From Nelumbo lutea (taxonomy: Eukaryota > Streptophyta > Magnoliopsida > Proteales > Nelumbonaceae), in the NCBI GenBank assembly GCA_022828595.1, contig JAKGHH010000006.1:11098633-11162632 (forward strand): 64,000 bases of DNA, in the 5' to 3' direction. Each line of letters opens with the position of its first letter. The stretch's first letter is position 1. Below the pieces are notes generated by a model. That model did not search any database, had not been told where the DNA came from, and saw only the letters and a list, made by a program, of their open reading frames with translations. This document shows, one piece after another, positions 33,775 to 45,902 of the stretch. The translations under genes were made by a program, and so were the position numbers.

Positions 33775-34314
33775 TAGGGATGTTCACATTAAATGTCAAA
33801 TTTAAAACCATTCGTCGGTTTCAGTTTGTATAAAAAAATAAATCGATCCTATAAATTTAATTGTTTAAGTAATTATTAATTAGTCACTACTCTATATGTT
33901 ATATATCTTATTTGTGTTTGGTTGAACTTTGAAAAAATTGGTTATTTATAAAAACTAAAAAAGTACAACCAATACAAATATAATACAATGTCACAATATT
34001 TAATTCAATTTTGTATAAATTTAAATATATATTGACAAAAAATCAATTTTGGATAGAAAACTAATCGATTTAAATATATATTTTAATTTTGTATAAAAAC
34101 TAAAAAGAAATAAACTTAAATATAAATAGATATTTTGGTTATATATATATATATATATAGAAACCGACTAAACCGATAAACCGACTCTTCATGTTTGGGT
34201 CGATTTTGCTTCAAGGTTGGTTGGTTTTGGTTTAATCAATAAGTAAACCGACTAAATTGGATCGATTGAAAAAAATTACCCAAACCAACCCAACCCGACC
34301 CATGAACACCCCTA
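33775..34314. mobile_element. hAT-type MITE (TAGGGRTGTTCA ends)
   Basis: 540 bp. Left end TAGGGATGTTCACATTAAAT, complement of right end TAGGGGTGTTCATGGGTCGG. Flanks TTAAAAGG and ATAAAAAG agree at 6 of 8 positions. Subterminal AACCGAC / GTCGGTTT repeats and a TATA microsatellite (34141-34159). A related right end (CATGAACACTCCTA) occurs at about 55620-55634. Confidence 0.7.
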
Positions 34315-34546
34315 ATAAAAAGAAAGTTTTCTCAAACCATACCGTGTGATCCGAGCCAAATAAAAATCATTTAGAAAAATGGATTTATGATGTGACACCA
34401 TTTTATGAGGAAACGATGCCAATCCCAAACACCTACTAAGTATTTTTTAAATTATGTGGTAGTTCAACACAGGCTAGAAAAGAAAATAAGCACTTAAGGA
34501 CTTATTTTTACATATTACTCCCAAACGTAACATAAGCAGTGCAGCA

Positions 34547-35161
34547 CAGAGGTGTAAATCGGGTCGTGCTGCCTGTGGCCTAGCATGAGCTTGGACTGGC
34601 TCAGTATGGCCTAGTATGATGGTCCGCAGGCCATGCCAAGCCCGCCACGATCATGTGGGCCATGCTGGGCCTAGGGTTTTAGGTCCATTGGCTGGCAGGG
34701 CACGACACAACTAAGCGAGCCGTGTCGCCTGCGGCCCATGGGTCGGCATGGAACGACCCATAGCTCGACCCAATACGGCCCGACAAAGCCCATATATTAT
34801 TTGTACATATTTTATATATTTATATAATATTATATAAATTATAATTATATAATAATATATAGTATATAATATATTAATAAAATAAAATAATTTTATTATA
34901 CTAATTTATTTAATTATTATACATATAAGCAATTATATACATAAAATTTGTATAAAATTAAAATTTAAAGTTTTTTATCAAATTTTTTTTAAATAAATAG
35001 CTTTGATTTAATGCATGACCGGATCTGACCCAAGGCTCGGCCCACAGGTCAGATCCGCAACAAGGCATGACACGGTATGAGCGTACGGGGCTGGGCCGTG
35101 GGCCGTGGCAAGTAAACCCCAAAATTTTCACCGACGAGCCGGCGCCCACTTTATACCTCTA
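34547..35161. mobile_element. hAT non-autonomous element with GC-rich subterminal repeats
   Basis: 615 bp. Left end CAGAGGTGTAAATCGGGTCG; complement of right end TAGAGGTATAAAGTGGGCGC. Flanking GTGCAGCA and CTGCAGCA agree at 7 of 8 positions. Many GGCCATG/GGCCCA/CACGA motifs on both sides of an AT-only core (about 34790-34980). The ends match the hAT end at 25868, so this is probably a deletion relative of that transposon. Confidence 0.8.
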
Positions 35162-35169
35162 CTGCAGCA

Positions 35170-35993
35170 GAGGAGCAGGAGGGACGCCGTTAAGACTCTT
35201 TCGACGACATCCTTCTTTTCTTTCTTTTTCTTCGTTGACGATTTAGATCTTTGTTCCATTTCCGTACAAAGTGATAGACGGTGAGTGAGTTTCTGGTTCT
35301 GGTGTCAGGACTTCCGGGTTTACATAAAAAAAAAAAAGAAAAAAATTCCTGAAAATTATTTCTGAATTTCTCCGTTTCTTTTTTTAATTCATTTTTAACG
35401 TATAGTAATTCGTTCAAACTCCATTTGTCCCATCTGCCTCTGGAATCCCTTCTGTATTCTAAAATGAAGTTTCCTCTTTTCGCCCTCCCTCACTCTCAAT
35501 TATTTTCTTTTTTTTTTTTCTTTCTTTTTCATGTTCGTTATTGCTTACTGGCTTCTCTCACCGCAGAAGCCGCGAACCATTTCTTTCTATCGAGTTCTTC
35601 CCTTTTTCTTTTTTGTTTTATGCTCAAAAGCAAAAGAAGATTCAGTTAAGTCGATTTCCACTTGCTTACTGGAACAGTATCCTTGCTTTAAATCACAGGG
35701 ATCGTTACTTGGAGAAGATTTTGGTTTTCCCTTCTGCATCTTGTTCATCTATTGTTGGTTTAATTGTTTGAGTGAGTAATCTACTTGGTCAAGAGGGGTT
35801 TTTGGGCTTCTCCCAGAAACCTCCGTTGCAGTCTCTTTTTAGGGTTAACCGCTTCTAAGATTTTTCCCCTTTTCAGTAATTTTATGGAGTTATTTTGCTG
35901 ATTTAGTGTATAGGGGTACCTTTCTTAGTTCAATCTTATTCTAAAGAAAAACTTTTAGAAAGCTCGTATTCTTTCCTCTTCCTTTCCGCTGAT
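35170..35993 (+). promoter_or_regulatory. Upstream/5' leader region of the NPH3-family gene
   Basis: Contains pyrimidine-rich tracts (35506-35530, 35598-35616) of the kind common in plant 5' leaders. No TATA box that I would assign with confidence. Short open frames upstream of the start codon (for example ATG at 35464 and 35531) are present; any effect on translation is unknown. Confidence 0.4.
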
Positions 35994-38939
35994 ATGGAAA
36001 ACTCGAGCTCGAAAGGCCAGGCATGGTGAGTTAATGCGATTTATTTTTGGGATTCCTACTCTGTTTTCTGTTTGTCTTCTCTGCTCAATATAAGAAGAAT
36101 CTGAGAGGATTTTATCGTTCGCATTTTTGCAGGTTTTGTATTATGGGGTTACCTAGCGACATTGTGATCGAAGCGGACGACATGACTTTCCACCTCCATA
36201 AGGTCCCCTGCCCATGCTGTTTTCACCTCTTCGTACTTCCTTTAGTTTATTTCTCCTCACTCCTCAGGACCGAAATTGTTATTTAATGTGTTTGTTCAGT
36301 TCCCTCTTATGGCGAAAAGTAGAAAGCTTCATCTGATGATAACCGAGCAAGAAGCCAACATTGCTAGAAGTCGAGAAGAACTCGAAGGAAATGATGCCGA
36401 AGTCGACGTTGAGATTGAAGAGGAACCCTGTTACATATCCCTCCCGGATTTTCCGGGCGGTTCTGAGACATTTGAGACCGCCGTAAAATTCTGTTACGGC
36501 GTGAAGATCGATCTCACGTCTTGGAATGTGGCTCCTCTTCGTTGCGCCGGAGAGTATCTGATAATGACCGAGGACTTCTCAGAAGATAACTTAATCTCCA
36601 AGACCGAGAGGTTCCTCTCTCAATTGGTTCTCAGGAACATCAAAGAATCGGTGAGGACCCTAAAATCGTGTGAAGCATTGATACCACTGGCAGAGGAGCT
36701 AAGCATTCCTCAGAGATGCATCGATTCGATCGTGGCGAGATGGCCGGTGAATGAGGGAGCCAGCACAGGCTCGGCTAGGTCTTCGAATCAGAACATATTG
36801 AATGGAATTGATACTGGGACACGCCGAAAGAGTAAGAGCAAGAACACCGCCGCCAGCAATGCCGAACCCTGGTTCGAAGATCTATGCATTTTGAGCTTGC
36901 CGGTGTACATGCAAGTGATTTCCGCTATGAAAGCTCGAGATATAAACTCGGAAGTCATCGAGAGCTCTCTGCTATCCTACGCAAAGAAATCAATTCCAGG
37001 TCTGTCGCGTTCCAATAGGAAACCATCCTCGGCATCCATTGCTTCTGAGGCGGAGCAGAGAGAGCTTTTAGAGACGATAATTACGAATCTGCCCCAGGAA
37101 AGGAATTCGAGGTCACGCTCGGGATCATCTTCATCTACAATGACGAGGTTTCTGTTTGGGTTGTTAAGGGCGGCGAACATATTAAACGCGTCAGGCGATT
37201 GTCGAGCTGCTTTGGAGAGGAAGATAGCGTCACAGCTGGAGCAGGCGACGCTGGACGATCTCTTGATCCCGAGCTACTCATATCTGATAGAGACACTTTA
37301 CGACGTCGATTGCGTGAGTAGGATTTTGGGGTATTTCTTGGAGGGTCTAGAAGAGAGACCGGAGATTGGAGTGGATGGCCACGGTGACGATGGAGTAGAC
37401 GGTGCTAGATCGTCCGGAGTGAATCCGGTGATGTTGGTCGGAAAATTGATCGATGGTTATCTGTCAGAGATTGCTTCCGACGCCAATTTGAAGCCGGAAA
37501 AGTTTTGGGAACTGGCGGTCGCACTTCCCGATCACGCCAGACTCTACGACGACAGCCTCTACAGAGCCGTTGATGTTTACCTCAAGGTACTATTGGTGGG
37601 CCCATATTTTTAGCCAACTATTTCGATATTTCTCTAATTTTACTATTTTCGCTCAACCATAAAACATAAAAAGGATAATTGGATCATTATTACGTGAATT
37701 TAGGGGTGTTTTAGTCAAGGTAGTCCGTCGATCCAGGTACGGTTCAAAGCATTCAGAAACGCTGTGTGGGCGTGTGGGCCGGGAGATTGGTGAACCGGTG
37801 ACGGGAATAGGGTCTGTCAACTGACTCGAGCCTTGTTTTTCTCTTCCGAGCTTGAATTCCGTTTTGTCCAAAATGTCCCTGTGAAACTTGAATATAGTAG
37901 ATACTCAAGACACAAAAAGAATGCGTTTTCTCGGAGTAAACTCGAGTTTTACATGGGTCTCATTCTTTCTGGAGTTGGTCCGTTGTACGGGAAAAAATAA
38001 AGGGAAAATTTCATGTTTGGTCCTTTTCAATTTCCCTTATCCCTACTGTCGCGAACTTCCACGGCTTTCTTTCTTTGTTTTTCCATTCTCTGGCCTAACC
38101 ATCTTTGGGTCGGAATTTGGAATCCAATAACGAGGAATGCAAATATCGGAGCAAAAATTGTCATCCATTTAAGATTTAACTGAATTATGTTGCTGGGTAA
38201 TTAGGATTATTTATTAATTTTATAATTACCGCAGGCGCATCCATGGATAACGGAGGAAGAGCGAGATAAAATCTGCGGGGTAATGGATTCCCAGAAGCTG
38301 ACGTTAGAGGCCTGCACCCACGCGGCACAGAACGAGCGCCTCCCCTTAAGGGCGGTGGTGCAGTTCCTATTCTTCGAGCAGCTGCAGCTCCGTAACGCCA
38401 TTGCCGGCTCTATACTTACTGCTGACATCATACCGCCGGATTCCGCCGGAGCGGGATCCTCCGTCTTACAGCATCAACAAGAAGAGGTAGAAGAAGAAGA
38501 AGAAGAAGAAGAAGACGAGGAGGAGGAGGAGGAGCAACGACAGCAGCAGCAGCAGCAGCAACACTGGCAACAGCTACAACTTGCCTTGGCGGCACCTGGC
38601 GGAGAGAGCAGTAACACGTGGAGGACGGCTATTCGAGAGAATCAGGTGTTGCGGCTGGACATGGACACTATGAGATCTCGGGTGCACGAGCTGGAGAGGG
38701 AATGCTCCACCATGAAGAAGGCCATAGCGAAGATCGATAAGGTGGGGCCACAGGGAGCTTCTGGGTCCGGATCCGGGTCTGGGTCTGGGGGTTGGAGGAA
38801 TTCGCTAACGAAAAAGTTGGGATGCAAATTCAAAACCCAAGTGTGTGATTCCCATGAACGAACGGTGATTGAATCCAGGAAGCAGGGAAAACAGCATCAT
38901 CACCAACACCAACACCAACAACCAACAAATTTCTTGTAG
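35994..38939 (+). CDS. BTB/POZ domain protein of the NPH3/RPT2 family
   Basis: Four exons: 35994-36025, 36133-36202, 36300-37586, 38235-38939 (TAG), all introns GT-AG (107, 97, 648 bp), total 697 residues. N-terminus [11 protein letters not shown] then [20 protein letters not shown] opens the BTB domain (about residues 16-130; [28 protein letters not shown]). The NPH3 domain follows from [13 protein letters not shown] (about 225) to about 550, with the family signature around [15 protein letters not shown] (about 450-463) split from [18 protein letters not shown] by intron 3. The C-terminus has a Glu tract (about 548-570) followed by a Gln tract, a coiled coil [20 protein letters not shown] (about 600-630), a Gly-Ser repeat and a His/Gln tail. 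Family members are CUL3 adaptors or signalling partners of phototropins and AGC kinases in light and auxin responses; the specific member is not clear. Start at 35994 chosen because the tiny first exon splices in frame and the SSKGQAWF-GLPSDI arrangement is typical; ATG 36144 is an alternative. Confidence 0.9.
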
Positions 38940-40274
38940 CCTTTCTAATCTTATGTATATATAGTATATGGCTTTTCTTTCTTAATTTATTTGAATTTGA
39001 TTTTTATCTTTTTCCTTCTTAATTGAAGTGGGGGTATATTCTATTCTACCATCCACCGGGAGCTTGTGTATGCTTTATTTTTTAGATTCTTCCTCGTCTT
39101 AGAAAATTTTTCAATATTTAGTCGAAGTAACAGTTTCAACACTTGTTGTTTTGCTGGGTTTGAGTATTCATTCTAGCTGTAGAATCTTAAGTGTGAAGAC
39201 TAGAGAAAGAGGGAGAGAGAATCTGATTGTGATGGGGATGTGGGTAAGGTACCAATTTCATTTTGGAGGAGGCCCACTTCGGATTGGCGGGAAATGAGAT
39301 GAATTGATGCTTCAGAGACTTGCAGAGGTATTCAGGAATCAAATGCGCAACACAGCAATTTTTGCTCCTTTTGTCTCCTACTAGGACTATTTGAATTGAA
39401 GTATTCTAACCTTTCGAAATGTGTTCGTGGGACCCAAGGTTGTTCACCCGCCATACATCCTGATCCTGATCTGATCCGTCTGTTTCACCGCTCGTTTAGG
39501 TGGGCCACCCCTTCCATGGCCGGACATGGTTTCAATCATGCACTTACTGCTTGAAATCACAACTATGGCTGTCACGGGTTAGATAAGATGATCTTGACCC
39601 GGATTTGATCTGACTGTGTCTAAGGTATGATGTGTCATAAAATTGAGTCCGGATTCAGTAAGGGCAAGCTCCGTTCCAGCAGTCTTTACTGCGAGCACGG
39701 ACAAATTGCTCTGATAGAAGCAGAACTCCATAAAATTCTCAATAAATCAACTTACTTTCGAAGCTTCGTAAGCAAGGGAAGGGAAGTGATTTGGGCATAT
39801 CCCATTTTGAGTAGAAGCCACACTTCCCTAATTATTGTTATTATTCCAAATTCCAATGACAAAAGTACCTATGTGATAAGTTGACAACATGAGCAATAAA
39901 TTTCTTAAATTATCTTAATTAAGTATATTCATACCGTTTGATTAAGGTAACTTTGTTGTTTCAAAAAAATTATCATTACCATTAAAATATTGAGAAAAAG
40001 GCTGAAATGTCCGTTTTATCCTTCTTTTCACTTCATCTTCCTTGGCCTGATCTTTATCGCCCAAGTCCGGTCACCCCACCTCTAATGTTGGCACTGCGAT
40101 AGTCAGAAATCCATGATTACAAAAACCGATATCTCCGATAGTTTTGTTCACAGAACAGAGAATTCTTTGAAATATCACGTCTCCGTGCAAAACCTTGAGA
40201 ACCCAAATGGGAAAATCGATTTTTCTAAAAAGGCTCCCGGTTTTATGCTTGTATTAATTTGATATAACGGTTGG
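38940..40274. other. 3' flank of the NPH3-family gene and spacer
   Basis: AT-rich after 38940, a likely 3' UTR. The stretch 39420-39880 has an open frame from 39627 (85 codons) with no recognised family. Nothing else seen. Confidence 0.45.
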
Positions 40275-41172
40275 TGATGATGCGAGATCTGGTAGCTCCC
40301 CATTGGAGGGCACTTGGATGCTAAGCTAGCGAGGTCCTTGTTGGGAGGTGACTCAAATATTGAGTTGGCTAGTTTGCTGGGTCAACCTGCAAAGAGACAA
40401 TGTCAGAGTGCCCGGGCTGCTTTACCTGGGGCAGGCACTCCGATGCTAAATCAACGATGTGGAGATTTTGGAAAGAGATAAAATTCTAGAGATCTAGAGA
40501 GCTACGAGAGCTAAGTTAAGCATCTCTTATGAGGTTGGAAATGAGACCTCTATATAGGCGTTGTTTGGCGTGGGCTTCACACACAACGTCCGAGATCTTT
40601 GAGAAGATGTATCTAGATGGTCCAAAGTCCTTGGAGGTAGTGGCGCATGTAGACCAGACTTCGTGCCTTATTCGGTTTCCTTCGAAATATTCGGCGTGGG
40701 AGTTGACTTCCGGAAGACTCGAGAGTGATGGGATGCACACACGGAGGAGGTCAGTGAGCACGTCTCGTAGGTTGCCACATAGACCTCATTCGAGTCGACA
40801 AATCTTCGAGGGAGGTTGCTCCTCACGTCGACGTCACTTGGACCGGTATTGACAAGATACCACAAGTCCTCAAGGGAGATTGCTCCTCGCTCCGAGGTCC
40901 CTTGGACCAGTAACAACAAGGTACCACAAGTCGGACTTGGACGAGGTGCTCCTAGCCACCTTGCCGAGGTGCCCGAGTCGTGTTTGAGGTCCCCAACTAG
41001 GAGTCCATCAGGTTGGCGAAGGTAGGTCGCCAACTGGGTCCCTAGTAGGTCGGTAGCTGGGTCTCCATTTTGGCTAAGGCAAGTCATTGCCCTCGTGGTG
41101 CGGGGTGTCATCTAGCTGTTTTGAGATGCCACGTTTCATGATGTTAGCGGAGGACCAAATATGCCCTCATCA
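40275..41172 (-). repeat. Left LTR (3' LTR on the element strand)
   Basis: About 898 bp. Shares with the right LTR blocks such as GTTGGCTAGTTT, GATGTGGAGATTTT, GGGATGCACACACGGAGGAG and GCCACGTTTCATGATGTTAGC. Divergence is considerable with small indels. Confidence 0.75.
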
Positions 41173-41187
41173 ATTGCCCCCACTCCT
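41173..41187 (-). other. Polypurine tract of the LARD-like element
   Basis: ATTGCCCCCACTCCT on the plus strand, i.e. AGGAGTGGGGGCAAT on the element strand, directly before the LTR start. Confidence 0.6.
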
Positions 41188-41779
41188 GAGTCAAGGCCAA
41201 TTCGGCGAAGGGAGTAGCTTGCTATAGGTCCTTTGGCACGGAATGACTAGTATGATGAGCTCGTAGGCGTCGGTCCAGTTTGCTCCTCAAGTTGGAAGAG
41301 TCTAAGGGTTGAGTGCAACATTACACAGGACTTCACCATTTTGATTATCGGGGCACAAGAGCAAACTTATCCACTTGAGGTGAGGTGAAGCAGGCACCCC
41401 GAGGACAAGGAGTTCTACAATTCGGCTAGATACCTCAAGAGCGAAGTTCGTCATGCCATCCTCAAGAGGGGCTTCAAACTGCGTGACTACCTTGTCAGGT
41501 CGCTCCACGTACTTAGACATTAACACAATGTCCCTTAAGCCGATCCTCGAAGGAGTAGTCGACGAGGTCGATGCGGAGCCTAAAACTGAGGTCGAGGATG
41601 ATTGTGAAGAAGTTTGGTCAAGTTTGCATGTCTGCCACGGTGCTGAAAGCGAACTAGTCTTCCTTTCCTCTGTTTATTTTTGTTTATTTTATTTTTTCTA
41701 GGTCAGTGGTGAGATAGCGACATCCTTTGATATCGATTTAAGTGTAGTGGTGGCAGTGTCAAAATGTTGTCAAGCTAGA

Positions 41780-42200
41780 TAGATGGGGGGTCGACCTGCT
41801 TATATCGGTCTACTTGTTGCCAATGTGTTTCAAGCTCGACTTGAGGGGGCCTTAAGCTAAAAGCAGTATGGCTTCCTCTTAGAATTTGGTTTGACTAGGT
41901 CCCCAAAGCGGTTACTTGTAATTTCGGCCGTTAAAACAATGCTGAGCTATCGAACTATCAATGTACCCCAAGGTCGGCATAGAGGGCCTTAGCTAAAAGT
42001 GGTATGGCTTCCCCCCCTTAGAATTCAGTTTGACCAGGTTGCCAAAGTGGATGGTTGTAATTTCGGCCGTCAAAACGATGTCGAGTTGTCGAGTTGCTGA
42101 TGTATTCCAAGGTCAGCTTAGGGGGCATTACCTAAAAGTGATTTGGCTTCCCCTTAGAATTTGGTTTGACCAGGTTGGCAAAGTGGATGGTCGTTATGTA
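41780..42200. repeat. Tandem repeat, period about 137 bp
   Basis: GGCTTCC..TTAGAATTTGGTTTGAC recurs at about 41870, 42006 and 42145, with linked blocks TAATTTCGGCCGTYAAAAC and CTAAAAGTGRTWTGG. About two and a half copies inside the LARD-like element. Confidence 0.75.
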
Positions 42201-42429
42201 GTAGCTTTAAACGCGATTGCATCTATGTCATCACGTGGGATTGACTCTTCTGGTTCTGCATTCGCGGGTCAATGCCGCACATGTACTGCACCTGCTCCTG
42301 GAACTGCTGGCCGCCCACTCCTACTAGAGCCATGGGAGGCTCACCTTGAGGGGGGTGGCTCTACTGTGGGTTGCGTACTCTCACAGGAGCCATGAAAGAC
42401 ACAACCTATGAGGTCGGTTCCACATTCAG

Positions 42430-43160
42430 CTAGTTGCCAACTCTCACGGGAGCCATGGAGGGCTTGATCAATAGTGAGGCTTTGTAGGGGGACAATTTGG
42501 GGTAGACTACTGAAGCTTGCCCAGGCTGGTTATCTAGTTTCTGCCCCCTTGTGATAGCATCATTCATACGTGCGTCGTTGTTGGCGTTTGAATGGTGGGT
42601 TGGTGCCACGGCTACACTGTGTCAACCCTTGGTGACACTAGCTATCTTCTCTTACAATAAGCTACAAGGAGCTCAACCTACAGGGGCAGTTAACTGTAGG
42701 TCACCAACTTGTGTGGGAGTCTTGGAAGGCTCGAATCGCAAGGGTGATTGCACAATCCGTTGGTCGCCGAATCCGTAGGAGCCGCGAATGGCTCGACCTG
42801 TAGAGGCAACCTTGCGAACAGAGATGATGAGGCTTGTCCAGGCTGGTCGTTTAGATTCTGTCCCTCTTGTGATAGCAGCGTTGATACGTGTGTTGTTGTT
42901 GGCATTTAAATGACGGGTCAGTGCCATGACAACACTGTGTTAGCCCTTGGATACGTTGGTCGTTTTCTCCTATGATAAGCCACAGGGAGCTCAACCTATG
43001 GGATGGCTAACCACAAGTCACTAACTCGCATGGGAGCCTTGGAAGGCTCAACCCGCAAGGGTGACTGCACAATCCATTGGCCACCCACTCTCGCGGGAAC
43101 CATGGAGGGCTCGGCCTTTGGGGGTGGCCTCGCAATTAGGGCGAGACTATTGGAACTTGT
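42430..43160. repeat. Tandem repeat, period about 317 bp
   Basis: The block beginning GCTTGYCCAGGCTGGT is found at 42515 and 42832 and includes CTTGTGATAGCA, ACACTGTGTYARCCCTTGG and GGAGCTCAACCTA. A partial third copy precedes it. A shorter unit, GGGAGCCATGGAGGGCT, recurs within. Confidence 0.75.
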
Positions 43161-43307
43161 TTGGGTTGATCATTTTGATTCTGCCTCCGGGTGGGGGTTC
43201 CTTCAATCCAGGTATTGCTATTGTTTCTTGAGAATGCCATTACATGAGGCTTAGAGAATGGGTGAGAACTTATCTTTTGTGTAGCATTTCCCACATACGA
43301 CGTCAAT

Positions 43308-44154
43308 TGATGATGCACAATCTGGAAGCTCCTCGCTAGAGGGCGACTCGGATGTGAAGCTGGCGAGGTCCCTCCTGGAAGGTGACTCGGATGCTGAGTT
43401 GGCTAGTTTTCCGGGTTGACCTACAAAGAGACAGTGTCTGAGTGCCTGTGTTGCTTTACTCGAGGTGGGCACTCCATGCTTAAGTCAGCGATGTGGAGAT
43501 TTTAGAGAGAGCTAAATTGCTAGAGAGCTGCAAGAGCTAAGTTGCACCTATCTTTTGAGGTTGGAAATGATACTTTTATATAGCCATTGTTTGGTGTAGG
43601 CTTCATGCGCCGCGTTCAAGATTTTCGGGAAGACGTGGTTGGCTAGTCCGAAGTCTTCAAAGGTTGGTGTGGGAGCTCACTTCTGGAAGACCAGGGAGTG
43701 ACGGGATGCACACACGGAGGAGGTCGATGAGCATGTTTAGTAGGTTCCCACCTAGACCTCTGTTGAGTTTACAAGTCCTTGAGGGAGGTTGCTCCTCATG
43801 CCATGTTCACTTTGATTGGTACTGACAAGGTACCACAGGTTGGCAAGTCCTCAAGGGAGGTCGCTCCTCGCGCCGAGGTCCCTTGGACCGATAACGACGA
43901 GATACCATAGGTCGGCCTTTGACAAGTTCTCCTAGCCGCCCTGCTGAGGTGCCCAAGTTGTGTGAGGTCTCCAGCTAGGACTTCATCAAGTCAGCGCAGG
44001 TAGGTCGCCAGTTGGGTCTCTAGTAGTTCGGCAGCTAGGTCTCCGTCATTTTGGCTAAGGCAACTCATCGCTCTCGTGGTGTTAGGGTGTTGTCTAGCTT
44101 TTTTGAGATGCCATGTGTCATGATGTTAGCGGAGGGCCAAATTTGCCCTCATCT
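43308..44154 (-). repeat. Right LTR (5' LTR on the element strand)
   Basis: About 847 bp, aligned with 40275-41172. Its outer end reads CCCTCATCT on the plus strand where the other copy has CCCTCATCA. Confidence 0.75.
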
Positions 44155-44159
44155 GTGGG

Positions 44160-45019
44160 TATATTTCACAGAACTCTCGAAAGTTTCTTGCTTTGATATC
44201 TTATAAATAAAGAAGACGACCGCAACCAAGTAGATTTTTCAAGTAAAATTAAATAGAAAAGAAATACCAATCAATAGCTAGAGCCCTGACTGTAACCAGG
44301 TGGAGTTTGTCCCCGAAGAAAGAAGAATGGAGGTCTATAATTTATACAAAGGGAAGCTTTAATTGTGACAGATTTGAGATGGGATTATATACAGGGGAGG
44401 TGGAGGGAGAATGAAGAGGGGAAGGGGGTGGAAGAAGTTGCAGCGGCAACGATGATTTTGATTGGTGAGAGAGAGAGAGAGAAATTTGTCAATGACGAGA
44501 GAAGGAGATAATGACAATCTTTCGAAGAATGATGCCAACTACAATGCCCTAACACCACTTTGGTTTCTAGAGAGAGTATTATACGTGGCTTTAGACTTAT
44601 TAGCGATTCAGACACTTGGCTTTGATGCTTTCTAAGCATTCGGTCGACCTTGAAAAGATAATGAGCTTAATTTAACTAACTTGGATTCTCTCCTTACTGT
44701 TTTTGTTAATTCTTGTGAATTGGCACATATGGGAAAACAATGAGCTTGTGAATTGTTTCTTTGTTTTATGCATGTATTCTTCATATTCTTTACAACTTCC
44801 AATCTTTTTCCATGTATCACTTTTTCTTTGATCACTTATTTGCTAATCTATCAATGGATTATCTTGGATTTGGAAATTTTTAGAAATATTGGTCTTGTTG
44901 GAGAGAGAGAGAGGTCAGAGGTGGAAGGGTCCGCTACCGAGTCAGCTCGGTTTGCCACTGAGGAGGAAGGGTAAAATTGGGTTTAAAAAAAATTATACAG
45001 CACATGTGTATGAGTTTTG
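44160..45019. other. Spacer, no gene recognised
   Basis: Contains GA-rich microsatellite-like runs (44467-44482, 44901-44912). Open frames are short and without motifs. The right part may be the interior of a decayed MULE whose end follows. Confidence 0.4.
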
Positions 45020-45152
45020 ACAAAATATTAATAGACGTTAGCGATAAGGGTGGAACTAGTCAATTGTCAGAAATAGTAGGGGTAGTGTTAGACAATAGTC
45101 AAACAGTGGAGGTATACTTAGTCAATTAGCTAAACCATAAGGGTAGTTTAGG
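45020..45152. repeat. Solo MULE-type terminal repeat
   Basis: The complement begins TAAACTACCCTTATGGTTTAGCTAATTGACTAA in part (read as two pieces) and matches the 26568 repeat over about 120 bases with gaps. No partner repeat or duplication found. Confidence 0.6.
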
Positions 45153-45365
45153 CTTCGTTTGGATTCGGTGTAAAACATCATCGGTGTAAAAGTACACCGA
45201 TGACGTTTTACACTGAACCCTAGTAAGTGACCATTAACACTTTGAAAATCAAGATAAAAAAGTGTAAAGTTTTACATCAATAAAATCGATATAGTATTTA
45301 CATCAATAATCAATGTAAAACATTATGTTTGACGAGGTTTTACATCAATTCACGATGTAAATATC

Positions 45366-45902
45366 ATAAATGTGTCCAATTTGTTTTTATATTTTATTTG
45401 TATTTTTCTATATTTATTTCTATTTTAAAAAATTTATCACCTAACTATCACTTCATAGGTTGATTAATTAGATTCGAATGGTTGAATTTCTTAGCCACCA
45501 CTTGGATAAAAAATGGCTTTGTTTTTGAGTCATTTTTAAAATATATGGGTTTATATTGTTAAAAATATTGACATAAATATAATTAGCAGCATTTATTAGT
45601 GATATATATCTTAAAAATATAGGATTTAATAAGAGAAAATGAGATTTAATACCTCAAGTATATGACTTAATAAGAGGGGATTAAATGGGGTGAAAAGTAA
45701 TAATTGAAGTGACATTTTCAACTCTTACAATTAGAGATGGATTAAATAAACAAATATAGGCATTTTAGTAGACACTAAAACTGGCACTAAAGCTATAATA
45801 AAATGACTTTTAAACCCTTTATCAAATAAAGAAATAGAAGGTAATTTTAATAAAAAAGTATTCACATTGCATCAACCCTTTTATATATAACTAGTGTATA
45901 GG
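45366..45902. repeat. Long direct repeat D1, copy 1
   Basis: About 537 bp, AT-rich, shared with 47556-48079: [58 protein letters not shown] and TTACAATTAGAGAT occur in the same order. The copies are about 85 percent alike by eye. Confidence 0.75.

Larger units (their letters stand above)
40270..44159 (-). mobile_element. Coding-free LTR element (LARD-like, possibly of Ty3/gypsy Tat type)
   Basis: Two LTR-like direct repeats of about 898 and 847 bp (40275-41172, 43308-44154) enclose 2.1 kb with no retroviral-type gene. Read on the minus strand each LTR begins TGATGAGGGC (the right copy with one changed base) and ends GCATCATCA. Next to the minus-strand 5' LTR is ATTGACGTCGTATGTGGGAA, which resembles the TTGGCGCCGTCTGTGGGAA stretch found after many plant gypsy LTRs, and before the 3' LTR is a purine tract AGGAGTGGGGGCAAT. 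The flanks GTTGG and GTGGG agree at 4 of 5 positions. Size and lack of genes fit a large retrotransposon derivative that needs a partner's enzymes. Confidence 0.75.

Noticed and set aside
36144..36146. Second ATG of the NPH3 gene as translation start
   Set aside because: It would cut off a short conserved-looking N-terminus encoded by a properly spliced first exon; kept as an alternative only.
38480..38930. Plus-strand Glu/Gln/His repeats as a spurious low-complexity artefact
   Set aside because: They are in frame with the NPH3 exon and flanked by family-typical sequence ([12 protein letters not shown] before, coiled coil after), so they belong to the gene.
40516..43472. Many 60-147-codon open frames in the LARD-like region
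   Set aside because: They fall in LTRs and tandem repeats, change frame between repeat copies and show no gag or pol motif.
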